Below are positions 56,818 through 64,000 of a DNA stretch of 64,000 nucleotides, one piece after another (the stretch's first letter is position 1; each line of letters opens with the position of its first letter). The notes beneath the pieces are model-generated. The model saw nothing but the letters and a program-made list of their open reading frames with translations, searched no databases and was not told where the DNA came from. Location: assembly GCA_021776735.1 (NCBI GenBank), contig JAJFFH010000037.1, positions 62,001-126,000 on the forward strand, written 5' to 3'. This DNA is from Planctomycetota bacterium (GTDB lineage Bacteria; Planctomycetota; PLA2). A program made the position numbers and the translations under genes.

Positions 56818-57219
56818 ATGAGTCCCCTCTTCATCACCTATCTGCTGTATTTGGCCATCAGCGTCGGCCTCACCATCTGGGTGGCCCAGACGCTCAGCAA
56901 GAACGGGCTGCCGTTCCTGGTCGATGTGTTCTCCGGCAACGAGGCCATCGCCAACTCGATCAACCATCTGCTGGTCGTCGGCTTTTACCTGATCAACCTG
57001 GGGTATGTCTGCCTGGCGCTGAAAGTCGGCGCGGTAGTCGTCGACGCCACGGGCTCGGTCGAAGTGCTCTCTCAAAAGATCGGTGTGGTCATGCTCGTGC
57101 TGGGCGGCATGCATTTCTTCAACCTGTGGCTGTTCTCGAAGATCCGCGGCCGCGCGATCATGCGCGACGCCCCCCCGCCGGTCCGCCCGGACGACTTCGT
57201 CGCGATGGAGAAGGCTTGA
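56818..57219 (+). CDS. Small membrane protein of a TetR-controlled operon
   Basis: 133 residues from ATG 56818, with AAAAGGAG upstream; a GTG/TTG nearer the palindrome would lie in the operator. Three hydrophobic segments: about 5-27 (FITYLLYLAISVGLTIWVAQ), 48-68 (INHLLVVGFYLINLGYVCLALKV) and 90-112 (IGVVMLVLGGMHFFNLWLFS). The stop overlaps the next gene (TGATG). No family is recognised with certainty, but such three-helix proteins are encoded next to DCC1-type thiol oxidoreductases and TetR regulators elsewhere, which suggests a role in envelope redox or lipid changes. Confidence 0.78.
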   Translation: MSPLFITYLLYLAISVGLTIWVAQTLSKNGLPFLVDVFSGNEAIANSINHLLVVGFYLINLGYVCLALKVGAVVVDATGSVEVLSQKIGVVMLVLGGMHFFNLWLFSKIRGRAIMRDAPPPVRPDDFVAMEKA

Positions 57220-57611
57220 TGGCGGCCACGAAGGCACCCGACGCGCCGCCGATGGTGAGGACGACGGAGACCGGCCTGACCGTGCTCTACGACGCGTCGT
57301 GCCGGGCGTGTTGCCGCGCCAAGCGGTGGCTGGAAACCGAGCCGAAGTGGATCGCCGTGGAGTTCATCGGCGCGCGAACCCCGCATGCCCGCCGGCGCTT
57401 CCCGTCCGTGGCCGCCGCAAACGAAACCGAGCCGTGCGACCCGATCACGGTGATTGCAAGCGATGGCTCGATCTACCGCCACGACAAGGCGTGGCTGATC
57501 TGTCTGTGGGCGCTGAGGCGCTACCGGCGCTGGGCGCTCAAGCTCGGGACTCCCGAGCTGCTACCCTCGGCGCGCAAGTTCATCAACGGCGTCTCCAGGA
57601 ATTCCAGGTAG
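57219..57611 (+). CDS. DCC1-like thiol-disulfide oxidoreductase (DUF393)
   Basis: 130 residues; ATG 57219 overlaps the preceding stop. The hallmark is VLYDASCRACCRAKRWLETEP (about residues 20-40) with the DxxC-x2-C pattern; DCC1 proteins share Y-D-x-x-C-x2-C at this place and have a thioredoxin-like fold. The remaining part (ITVIASDGSIYRHDKAWLICLWALRRYRRWALKLGTPELLPSARKFINGVSRNSR) has the family's DG.IYRH.KAW phrase. Predicted to act as a disulfide reductase or oxidase in the envelope. It is part of a TetR-controlled operon with the small membrane protein. Confidence 0.85.
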   Translation: MAATKAPDAPPMVRTTETGLTVLYDASCRACCRAKRWLETEPKWIAVEFIGARTPHARRRFPSVAAANETEPCDPITVIASDGSIYRHDKAWLICLWALRRYRRWALKLGTPELLPSARKFINGVSRNSR

Positions 57612-57613
57612 CA

Positions 57614-58288
57614 ATGACCACGGCCGGCTCCCGAACCCGCAAGGGCGAACAAACCAAGGCGCGCATCGTCGAAGCGGCGCTCGAACTCTTTCGGGAGTCC
57701 GGTTACGACGACACGACGATGCGCGCCGTCGCCCAAAACGCCGGGGTTTCGCTCGGCAACGCCTACTACTACTTCAAGAGCAAGGAGCACCTGCTCCACG
57801 CGTACTACGCCCGCATCCACGCCGCCCATGCCGAAGCCGCCGCACCCGCCCTCGAAAACGAAAGCGACCTGCACAAGCGCCTGCTCGGGGTCTTGAAGAC
57901 CAAACTCGAAGTCATCGAACCGTTCCACCGGTTCTCCGGCCTGCTATTCCGCACGGCCGCCGACCCCAAGAGCCCGCTGAACCCGTTTCACGAGGACTCC
58001 GCCCCGGCCCGCCAGGAAGGCACGCAACTGTTCGCGCGCGTGCTCGAAGGCAGCCGCGTAAAGATCCCGAAAGACATCGCCCAAAAGGTCCCGCACCTGT
58101 TGTGGGTCTACTCGATGGGCATCGTGCTCTTCTGGCTGCACGACGACTCCAAAGACCGCGCCCGCACGCACGCCCTGGTCGAACAGAGCTCCGAACTCGT
58201 CGTCAAGATGATCAAGATGCTTTCGAATCCGCTTCTGCGCCCGTTGCGGAAGAGCGCGTTGAAGTTGCTGAACGAAATCGATGTGTGA
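57614..58288 (+). CDS. TetR/AcrR-family transcriptional regulator
   Basis: 224 residues from ATG 57614, two bases after the preceding stop. The helix-turn-helix is RTRKGEQTKARIVEAALELFRESGYDDTTMRAVAQNAGVSLGNAYYYFKSKEHLLHAYYARIHAAH. The ligand-binding half (90-224) is helical and resembles regulators that respond to acyl compounds, but the inducer cannot be told. It is the third gene of the operon and probably binds the twin palindromes at 56736-56780, repressing its own operon and perhaps the divergent 55207-56664 gene. Confidence 0.93.
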   Translation: MTTAGSRTRKGEQTKARIVEAALELFRESGYDDTTMRAVAQNAGVSLGNAYYYFKSKEHLLHAYYARIHAAHAEAAAPALENESDLHKRLLGVLKTKLEVIEPFHRFSGLLFRTAADPKSPLNPFHEDSAPARQEGTQLFARVLEGSRVKIPKDIAQKVPHLLWVYSMGIVLFWLHDDSKDRARTHALVEQSSELVVKMIKMLSNPLLRPLRKSALKLLNEIDV

Positions 58289-58306
58289 CCAAAGTCCGAG
58301 AGAGCC

Positions 58307-58319
58307 AACGGACGGCGAT
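58307..58319 (+). repeat. Dispersed repeat copy, intergenic, imperfect
   Basis: AACGGACGGCGAT followed by T in place of the final G. Confidence 0.8.
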
Positions 58320-58553
58320 TAACGCTGGCGGACGAACTATGTGCCCGCGTACGCTGCGGGCCGCCGGACCCGAACGGTCCCCCTTCCGGAAATCGGGGTC
58401 GGAGAACTTGGCACGAGCGTTTCTCCCGCGCGTTGATTCATGCCTCTCTCCTGCCTTCGTGCTCTCGAGCGCGCTTGCCCACGATCCCGGTCACCAGCAA
58501 GCGACACGTGAACGTCGCTCGTGAACCTGAACCTGAACGGGTGCGGGCTCGGA

Positions 58554-58570
58554 CATCGCCGTCCGTCTGC
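58554..58570 (-). repeat. Dispersed repeat copy, intergenic
   Basis: GCAGACGGACGGCGATG on the minus strand, flanked on the plus strand by a T7 run. Confidence 0.95.
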
Positions 58571-58652
58571 TTTTTTTGTGTGGGTGTTCCCCCTACAAAT
58601 GCCGAAGGCCGCGGCCACACCCTGTGACCGCGGCCCCGACTCTTATCAGGAT

Positions 58653-60758
58653 CTACCCGTTGGTGAGGCGCGGGCAGATGCCGTCCGGAATCTCGCCGTC
58701 GAACGCTTCCAGGATCTTGTCCCGGATTTGTGCGCCGGAGATGTTGATCGTGGTCGTCTCCTGGTCGGAGAGCGCCGCGCACAACGCCTTGGCGCGCGGA
58801 TCGTTATCGACGTCCAGCAGGGCGCACAGCGCCGTCACGTCCACGTTGCAGACAATCTCGACCGGCCCAGCGTACTGGATGTCCTGTGTCACGGTGCCGC
58901 ATGGCTCCGAGAAAGTGAACGTCGCCGTCGCGCTGATCGAATCCGTGTCGAGTTCGCAGTCGACGTCGAGATCACTCTCGAGGAACGTCAAGTCGATGCC
59001 GCTCAGGTCAGCGACGATCGACACCTCGATCTTGCCGCTGATCGGGCACGGGCAGTCTTCGATCGGCAACTGGAAGTCCAGCGGGCCGGCCGGGTTCTGC
59101 ACGCCGTCGCCCCAGGCGAGCGTCCCGTTCACGGGGCCGTTGGCGTAGGTTCCGCTGCCGCTGGTGGTCAGGCTGTCTTCGCCGATGGTCACGGTCATCG
59201 TGTCGATCGTGAGGTTCGTGTCGAACGCCGGGTTGCCCTGGCGCTGGAACACCAGCCCGCCCGCCGATCCGATGTCGAATTCGCCCGAGCCGGGGGCGCC
59301 GGTCCTGGTCACCGTGACGGCGCCCGCGAGTTGCGCGTTGCCGATCTGGAAATCGCTCTCGAACGTGATCGAGAGGCTCCCCTCGCCCTCGCCCTGGATC
59401 GAGACCGTGCCGTTCGCGTTGGCGCACGCGGTCAGGTCGAGATCGATGCGGTTGTCGTCGGGGTCGCCCAACGCGCCGCGGTCCAGCGTGATGCCGATGC
59501 AATCCGCGCTGGGTCCGGTCAGCAGACTCAGGATCGTGCCGCTGCCCAAGAACTCGGCCACGCGTTCGTTCCCCGCGATGAAGGCCAGCGCGTCGAGTGC
59601 TGCTCCGATCGCCGCGGCGGCGCGCGCCTCCGGCTCGGTGTTCGCGACCGTCGGAGCCGCCTGGAGCAGGCTTGTAAGGCGCGGGCAGATTCCCGCCGGA
59701 AGTTCGTCGCCGATGGCCTCGAGGATGGCCGCCCGGATTTGCGCCGCGGTGATCGTCACCGTGAGGTCGTCGCTCTGGGTCTCGCAGAACGCGATCGCCT
59801 GGGGCGTCGCGTCGGGTCCAAGCAGAAACGCGCAGACGTCTTCCTTCGACACGGTGCACGTCACGCTTGTCTCTTGGTCAAGCTGCGCCTCGACCGTGAC
59901 CTGGCCGCACTCCGGCCCGAAGATGAAATGGACGACGCCGGTCACCTGCGCCGGATTGACCTCGTTGCACACGACCGTGAAGTCCTCGAGCTCGAAGGTC
60001 AGATCCAGGTCGCTGAACGTGATTCCGACAGTCACCGAGATGCGGCCTCCTACGGGACACGGGCAATCGGCCACGGGCAGGGTGCGCGTGATCGGATCGC
60101 TTCCGTCCGGGCCGCCCCAGAAAAACTCGCCGGTCACGCTGCCGACCGTGAATGTGCCGCGACCGACCACCGTAAGCGTGCCCGCCGCGGTGTCGAAAAC
60201 GACCTGCGCCGTCGTGATGCTGACCGGCACGCCGGCGGACTGGGCCAGCGCCCCCTTCGTGATCACGAGCGGCGTTGCGCCCGTGCTGATCGAGAAACCC
60301 TGGGCCTCGCGCGTGACCGTCGCGGTGCCGGCGACGTGCGTATCCCCGACCACGAGGTCTTGAAACTGAACCGTGAACGCGCCCGTCCCCAGGCCCGCAC
60401 TCGTGATGGTCACGACCCCGTCCTGGTCGGGACAATCACTGAAGTCGAGTGTCAGGGTCGGAGCCGGCAGGAGGGAAAACGCGACCGCGACGCAGTCGGA
60501 CACCTGCGCCAGCGAAGAGTTTCCCGCGAGCTGGCCGGTTGCAAGCACCTCCTGCGCCGCCGTTCCGCCGAGCGCGGACGCCAGCGCGTCTTCCGTGGAC
60601 GCGGCAGCTTCGGCCCCGGCCGCCTCCTCCCCCGCGTCGGCCGTGCGCGCGGCCTCCGTCTTGAGTTCGCCGTTTTGGTTTCCGCCGCCGCTGCTGCATC
60701 CCAGGCCGAGTACCCCGGCCGCGAGCAGCGCGAGCAGCTTCCTTGTCGTTCCAAACAT
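58653..60758 (-). CDS. Lipoprotein made of two homologous halves
   Basis: 701 residues from ATG 60758, giving a lipoprotein signal (MFGTTRKLLALLAAGVLGLGC, lipobox LGLGC). After a low-complexity stretch (25-85) two similar beta-rich halves follow. Compare CPCPVGGRISVTVGITFSDLDLTFELEDFTVVCNEV (about 205-240) with CPCPISGKIEVSIVADLSGIDLTFLESDLDVDCEL (about 565-600), and LTVTITAAQIRAAILEAIGDELPAGICPRLT (330-360) with TINISGAQIRDKILEAFDGEIPDGICPRLT (670-700). The internal duplication is thus about 340 residues. The family is unknown; such repeats are typical of secreted planctomycetal proteins. Cysteine pairs within each half suggest disulfides. Confidence 0.8.
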   Translation of the reverse strand: MFGTTRKLLALLAAGVLGLGCSSGGGNQNGELKTEAARTADAGEEAAGAEAAASTEDALASALGGTAAQEVLATGQLAGNSSLAQVSDCVAVAFSLLPAPTLTLDFSDCPDQDGVVTITSAGLGTGAFTVQFQDLVVGDTHVAGTATVTREAQGFSISTGATPLVITKGALAQSAGVPVSITTAQVVFDTAAGTLTVVGRGTFTVGSVTGEFFWGGPDGSDPITRTLPVADCPCPVGGRISVTVGITFSDLDLTFELEDFTVVCNEVNPAQVTGVVHFIFGPECGQVTVEAQLDQETSVTCTVSKEDVCAFLLGPDATPQAIAFCETQSDDLTVTITAAQIRAAILEAIGDELPAGICPRLTSLLQAAPTVANTEPEARAAAAIGAALDALAFIAGNERVAEFLGSGTILSLLTGPSADCIGITLDRGALGDPDDNRIDLDLTACANANGTVSIQGEGEGSLSITFESDFQIGNAQLAGAVTVTRTGAPGSGEFDIGSAGGLVFQRQGNPAFDTNLTIDTMTVTIGEDSLTTSGSGTYANGPVNGTLAWGDGVQNPAGPLDFQLPIEDCPCPISGKIEVSIVADLSGIDLTFLESDLDVDCELDTDSISATATFTFSEPCGTVTQDIQYAGPVEIVCNVDVTALCALLDVDNDPRAKALCAALSDQETTTINISGAQIRDKILEAFDGEIPDGICPRLTNG

Positions 60759-60834
60759 CTGAGTTCTCCTCGTTTGTCCGTCCCATCGCTGGGACAACCC
60801 GTTGCGTGTCGAATCGCAGGACGCGGTTCCGGGC

Positions 60835-61407
60835 CTAGCGGCCGCGGCGTTTTTCGTCCGGCTCCTCGATCACGTTGCCCTTCGCCGGCTTGGCGAAGAG
60901 GGAGAGCGGGCGCACCACGTAGTGCGCCTTGATCCCGCGCCTCGTTCGAAGTCGCTTCGCGCGAACGCGCAAAGCGATTTTTTTCAGCGGCCTCTTGGCG
61001 TCGTCCTTGGCCTTGTCTTCCCGCTTCAGGATCGTGTTGAGCTCCGCGAGCTGACGGGGTCCAAGGAGGATGCGAACGAGTCCGCGCCGCCTGATGCGGG
61101 CCCGCCCTTTCGCCGACCGGTACTGCAGCGGCGTGAGCCGGATCCAAACCAGCTCCGTCGCCTTCTCGCCCTTCTTGGACGGCTTGACTTTCGTCACGAA
61201 GACGATCCGCGCCTTGTCCGGAACCTTCTTGCCGTCCCTCTTGCCCTTCTTCCCCTTCTCCCCTTCCTCGGGCTTCTTCTCGGGTTTCTCTTCGGGTTTC
61301 TTTTCGGGGGGTTTCTTCGGCTTCGGTTCTTCTTTTTTCTCACCGTCGCCCGCGAGAACCGCCGCGGCGCCAAGGGTCAGAAATGCAAGTCGAGCGAGTT
61401 GCTTCAT
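60835..61407 (-). CDS. Exported basic protein with a Lys/Pro/Glu repeat
   Basis: 190 residues from ATG 61407, which starts a signal peptide (MKQLARLAFLTLGAAAVLAGD). It is followed by a KPEEKPEKKPEE-type low-complexity stretch (about 25-60), then a basic domain of about 110 residues with IVFVTKVKPSKKGEKATELVWIRLTPLQYRSAKGRARIRRRGLVRILLGPRQLAELNTILKRED. No family recognised. The many Lys/Glu repeats may form a flexible spacer. It lies 76 bp upstream of the lipoprotein gene on the same strand. Confidence 0.7.
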   Translation of the reverse strand: MKQLARLAFLTLGAAAVLAGDGEKKEEPKPKKPPEKKPEEKPEKKPEEGEKGKKGKRDGKKVPDKARIVFVTKVKPSKKGEKATELVWIRLTPLQYRSAKGRARIRRRGLVRILLGPRQLAELNTILKREDKAKDDAKRPLKKIALRVRAKRLRTRRGIKAHYVVRPLSLFAKPAKGNVIEEPDEKRRGR

Positions 61408-61570
61408 CGTGTTCACCACGACGGGCCAATCGCGAAACACGGACCACAACGAAAAGCCGGCGTTTCCCCCCGAAAACCGTCAGGTGGAGCAGACGGTCGG
61501 CGTGCACGCGCTGTCAGGCATTCCGGACGGAAGCCTGTTCAGCGGCGCCCGCGTTCTTTAGATTGTGGCC

Positions 61571-63115
61571 ATGACGGCCGGGCGCGATGAGCACGATGTA
61601 CTGCTCCGCGAGCATGGCTTGCTTCTCCGCATCCTCGAACTCGGCCACTGCCCCGATGTTGAACCGTTCTTGAAGGACACGCTGCGGCTGCTCGTCGAGG
61701 TCGCGAACGCCAAGCGCGCCTACCTTGAAGTGTTCGATCCTGCCGGCGGCGAACCCGACCTGGCGTGGACCACCTCGGAGGGCTGTTCAGAAGACGACCT
61801 CGCTTCGATCCAGGCGGGTGTGTCACGCAGCATCATCGAGCGATCGTTGCGCGACGGCGAGATGATGCGAACAATCTGCGCCCGGGACGACGCCCGGTTC
61901 TCGGACCGTTCCAGCGTGAAGCAGGGCAATGTCGAGGCGGTCTTGTGCACGGGCATCGGCGAGCCGCCCGTCGGCGTAATCTACCTGGAGGGCGAACGTG
62001 GCCAGGGTGGCTTCGACGACGAGGCGGCGCGCATGGTCGCGCTGGTTGCCCGACACGCCGCGCCCTTCGTTCCCGGCCTCGCGGCGCGTCGCCGGTTCGA
62101 GTCGATGACGGACCACACGGCCGCGTGGCGCGAACGTCTGAAGATCGACGGGATCGTGGGCCGCAGCCGGGCGCTCGCCGGGGTGCTGAAGACGATCGAC
62201 ACCATCGCGCGTTTTCGGACGAGCGTGCTGATCACCGGCCCGTCGGGCAGCGGCAAGACGGCACTCGCCCGCGCCCTCGCCATCAACAGCCACCGCGCAC
62301 TCGCTCCGTTCGTACACGTCAACTGCGGCCAGATTCCGGAGGGCCTCATCGCGACCGAGCTGTTTGGGGCGGAAGCCGGCGCGTACACCGGTGCCGCGGC
62401 GCACGCCCGCACCGGCAAGGTCGAGGAAGCGGACGGCGGCACGCTCTTTCTCGACGAGGTCACGACGCTGCCTGTGTCGGCGCAGGCCGCACTCCTGCAG
62501 TTCCTCGACAACGGCGAGTTCGCACGCGTCGGCGACCCCAAGACGTACCGCGCGGACGTACGCCTGATCGCCGCCACGAACGCGGACATCCGGGAGGAAA
62601 TCGCGGCCGGCAGATTCCGCGAGGATCTCTACTACCGCCTGGCCGAGGTCACCGTCGCCATTCCGCCCCTCGCCGAGCGTATTGACGACATCGGCCCGCT
62701 GTGCCACCACTTCTGCGAACAGTTCCCGAGCGAGGAGGCCCAGCTCGCCCCGGTCCGCATGTCGCTGGCCGCGATCGCCGCGGCGGAGACCCGCGACTGG
62801 CCGGGCAACGTCCGCGAACTCGCCAGTGCCATCCGCGGGGCGGTGCTGCGCGCCCACCACGAAGGCGTACGCGCCGTCGAACCCCGCCACCTGTTTCCCG
62901 ACGACGACACCGACGACGCGCACGACCCGAGCGACACCGACAACCCCGGCCTCGACTTCCGCGCCTCCACGCGCCGCCACCAACGACGCCTGCTCGAAGG
63001 CGCCCTCGACAGGGCCCGCGGCAACAAGACCAGGGCCTGCGCGCTCCTCGGCTTGTCGCGCGCGCACTTCTACAGCCTGCTCGATCAGCACGGGTTGCGT
63101 GCAAACACGAAATGA
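61571..63115 (+). CDS. Sigma-54-type AAA+ transcriptional activator with GAF domain
   Basis: 514 residues from ATG 61571. An N-terminal GAF-like sensor domain (about 20-175: LRILELGHCPDVEPFLKDTLRLLVEVANAKRAYLEVFDP, VGVIYLEGER) is followed by the AAA+ domain: Walker A GPSGSGKT (about 221-228), the sigma-54-contact loop AEAGAYTGA (Tyr for the usual Phe in GAFTGA), Walker B GGTLFLDEVTTL, and the sensor II region with DWPGNVREL. The C-terminal helix-turn-helix is of the Fis type (RRLLEGALDRARGNKTRACALLGLSRAHFYSLLDQHGL). It should drive sigma-54 promoters in response to a small molecule. A dispersed-repeat hairpin follows 32 bp after the stop. Confidence 0.92.
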   Translation: MTAGRDEHDVLLREHGLLLRILELGHCPDVEPFLKDTLRLLVEVANAKRAYLEVFDPAGGEPDLAWTTSEGCSEDDLASIQAGVSRSIIERSLRDGEMMRTICARDDARFSDRSSVKQGNVEAVLCTGIGEPPVGVIYLEGERGQGGFDDEAARMVALVARHAAPFVPGLAARRRFESMTDHTAAWRERLKIDGIVGRSRALAGVLKTIDTIARFRTSVLITGPSGSGKTALARALAINSHRALAPFVHVNCGQIPEGLIATELFGAEAGAYTGAAAHARTGKVEEADGGTLFLDEVTTLPVSAQAALLQFLDNGEFARVGDPKTYRADVRLIAATNADIREEIAAGRFREDLYYRLAEVTVAIPPLAERIDDIGPLCHHFCEQFPSEEAQLAPVRMSLAAIAAAETRDWPGNVRELASAIRGAVLRAHHEGVRAVEPRHLFPDDDTDDAHDPSDTDNPGLDFRASTRRHQRRLLEGALDRARGNKTRACALLGLSRAHFYSLLDQHGLRANTK

Positions 63116-63147
63116 TGCGGGAGTCCGGACGAAGACGCGAGGCAGGG

Positions 63148-63160
63148 ACGGACGGCGATG
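63148..63160 (+). repeat. Dispersed repeat copy, first of an inverted pair
   Basis: ACGGACGGCGATG, preceded by CAGGG. Confidence 0.9.
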
Positions 63161-63171
63161 TTTTCCGGAGA

Positions 63172-63188
63172 CATCGCCGTCCGTTTGC
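63172..63188 (-). repeat. Dispersed repeat copy, second of an inverted pair
   Basis: Perfect 17-bp copy. Confidence 0.95.
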
Positions 63189-63237
63189 TGTTTTCATGGT
63201 GTCTTGCCACCCTCGAACGGATCCGGAGAACTGAGCC

Positions 63238-64000
63238 TTGGACGTGCGCTGGGATCCGGGGAGCACGTTCCTGCACCTGTCGATCGAGCGGCTGATCGGA
63301 CGCGGCGGGTTTGCACGCGTGTACCTCGCCACCGACAACGTGATCGGGCGGCGGGTCGCGCTGAAGGTTCTCGCACCGCCGGTTGCGGGAGACGTGGACA
63401 GCGACACGGGCGACGAGCCTCCGGACGTCGTGGCCGAGGCGCGCCTGATCGGTCAGCTCAACCATCCGCACGTCGTCACGCTGTATGGCGCGCACGAGAT
63501 TCCCGGCGGCGGGTGGGCGCTCGAGATGGAGTACATGGACGGCGGGTCGCTCGCGGACCTGCTCGCGGCCGAGCATCCTCCGACGCCGGCGCGCTGCAGC
63601 GAGATCGCAACCGAAATCGCCCGCGGTCTTGCGAGTGCGCACGCCGCCGGGATCGTGCACGGCGACGTCAAGCCCGGCAACGTGCTGCTCGACGCCGCGG
63701 GTCTCGTCAAGCTCGCCGACTTCGGGCTCGGCCGCCTGCTGCGCGATCCGGGGCTCGCGACGAGCACGCGCGCCGACCTGCAGGGCACGCCGCGCTACAT
63801 GGCGCCCGAAGTCCTGATGGGGCGGCGCGCGGGCATGGCTGCCGACGTCTGGAGCTTCGGGGTCTTGCTCCAGCATCTCCTGGCCGGACGCGCCCCGTTC
63901 GAGGAGTCGGTCTGGTTCGCGACGTTTCACGCGATCTTGAACCACCCGGCGCCACCGCTTCCCGCGCATGTGCCGCCCGGTCTCACGCGGCTCGCGCAGC
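63238..64000 (+). CDS. Ser/Thr protein kinase, partial (3' end outside window)
   Basis: 254 codons are visible from TTG 63238 (GGAG about 11 bases upstream; a GTG at 63244 is an alternative). Kinase features: glycine loop LIGRGGFARVYLA (19-31), Lys43 in VALKVLAP, the catalytic HGDVKPGN (141-148; Gly replaces the usual Arg of HRD), DFG (161-163), and GTPRYMAPEVL. Sequence to the edge covers the kinase domain almost completely. The HGD form is unlike the kinase at 25728-28619, which has HRD, and such non-RD kinases are often not regulated by activation-loop phosphorylation. It follows the sigma-54-type activator gene and may be under separate control, since a terminator hairpin lies between them. 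Confidence 0.9.
   Translation, partial: MDVRWDPGSTFLHLSIERLIGRGGFARVYLATDNVIGRRVALKVLAPPVAGDVDSDTGDEPPDVVAEARLIGQLNHPHVVTLYGAHEIPGGGWALEMEYMDGGSLADLLAAEHPPTPARCSEIATEIARGLASAHAAGIVHGDVKPGNVLLDAAGLVKLADFGLGRLLRDPGLATSTRADLQGTPRYMAPEVLMGRRAGMAADVWSFGVLLQHLLAGRAPFEESVWFATFHAILNHPAPPLPAHVPPGLTRLAQ

Larger units (their letters stand above)
58289..58652. other. Convergent intergenic region
   Basis: Between the TetR stop and the stop of the leftward lipoprotein gene. It contains an imperfect plus-strand dispersed-repeat copy (58307-58319), a minus-strand copy followed by a T7 run (58554-58577), and no gene. Confidence 0.6.
63148..63188 (+). terminator. Hairpin built from two inverted dispersed-repeat copies
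   Basis: ACGGACGGCGATGT (63148-63161) pairs with ACATCGCCGTCCGT (63171-63184), 14 bp, loop of nine bases, followed by TTGCTGTTTTC. It lies 32 bp after the sigma-54-type activator gene and is a plausible rho-independent terminator. Confidence 0.75.

Overview
The window is high-G+C bacterial DNA with 55 supported protein-coding loci (including one frameshifted gene, one pseudogene and a gene cut by each edge) and one tRNA. Several traits point to Planctomycetota or a related lineage. These are a Ser/Thr kinase fused to a formylglycine-generating-enzyme-like domain and coupled to a sigma factor, a second Ser/Thr kinase, two secreted alpha/alpha-toroid (squalene-cyclase-like) proteins, ExbD-like and PQQ-propeller exported proteins, EF-hand hydrolases and many lipoproteins of unknown function. 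This placement is an inference from gene content.

Layout. 1-3.9 kb (minus): two paralogous exported carboxypeptidase-regulatory-domain proteins and an unknown protein. 4.06-13.74 kb (plus): a ten-gene, tightly coupled operon that joins a ubiquitin-like conjugation set (RING/FHA-like protein, E1, E2, a GG-tailed ubiquitin-like protein, JAB/JAMM peptidase) to a pupylation set in the actinobacterial order Mpa/ARC ATPase - Dop-like - Pup (GGQ end) - PafA-like. The proteasome core genes are missing from the place where they usually sit. 13.78-14.49 kb: tRNA-Asp followed by three tandem ~212-bp repeats, each ending in the tRNA 3' part and holding hairpins with compensatory changes. 14.8-23 kb: toxin-antitoxin-like genes (HigBA, an orphan DUF6088/AbiEi-like gene, Fic, a wHTH plus broken nucleotidyltransferase) mixed with a two-component system and a redoxin gene with an in-frame TGA at the catalytic-Cys position (candidate selenoprotein). 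23-44 kb: HEAT-repeat protein, kinase/sigma pair, beta-propeller lipoprotein, methyltransferases, ECF sigma/DUF6768 pair, ExbD-like protein, M48 peptidase and others. 45-58 kb: two TetR-controlled units, a porin, a GNAT protein, a phosphotransferase, and a senB-senA (selenoneine) pair. 58.6-64 kb: lipoprotein with duplicated halves, sigma-54-type activator, start of a kinase gene.

Two features cut across the gene map. First, a short sequence, consensus AGCAAACGGACGGCGATG (core ACGGACGGCGATG), occurs about 20 times on both strands. Most copies lie between genes, a few lie in protein linkers, and two pairs form inverted-repeat hairpins. This is how DNA-uptake sequences behave in Neisseria and Haemophilus, but nothing of this sequence is known to me in this kind of organism. 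Second, selenium use is suggested twice, by the Sec-candidate redoxin with a SECIS-like hairpin and by senBA.

The Ub/Pup operon is the most coherent system here. The genes look co-translated, with four ATGA/GTGA overlaps, and together supply two modifiers, two activation and ligation routes, processing peptidases and an unfoldase.
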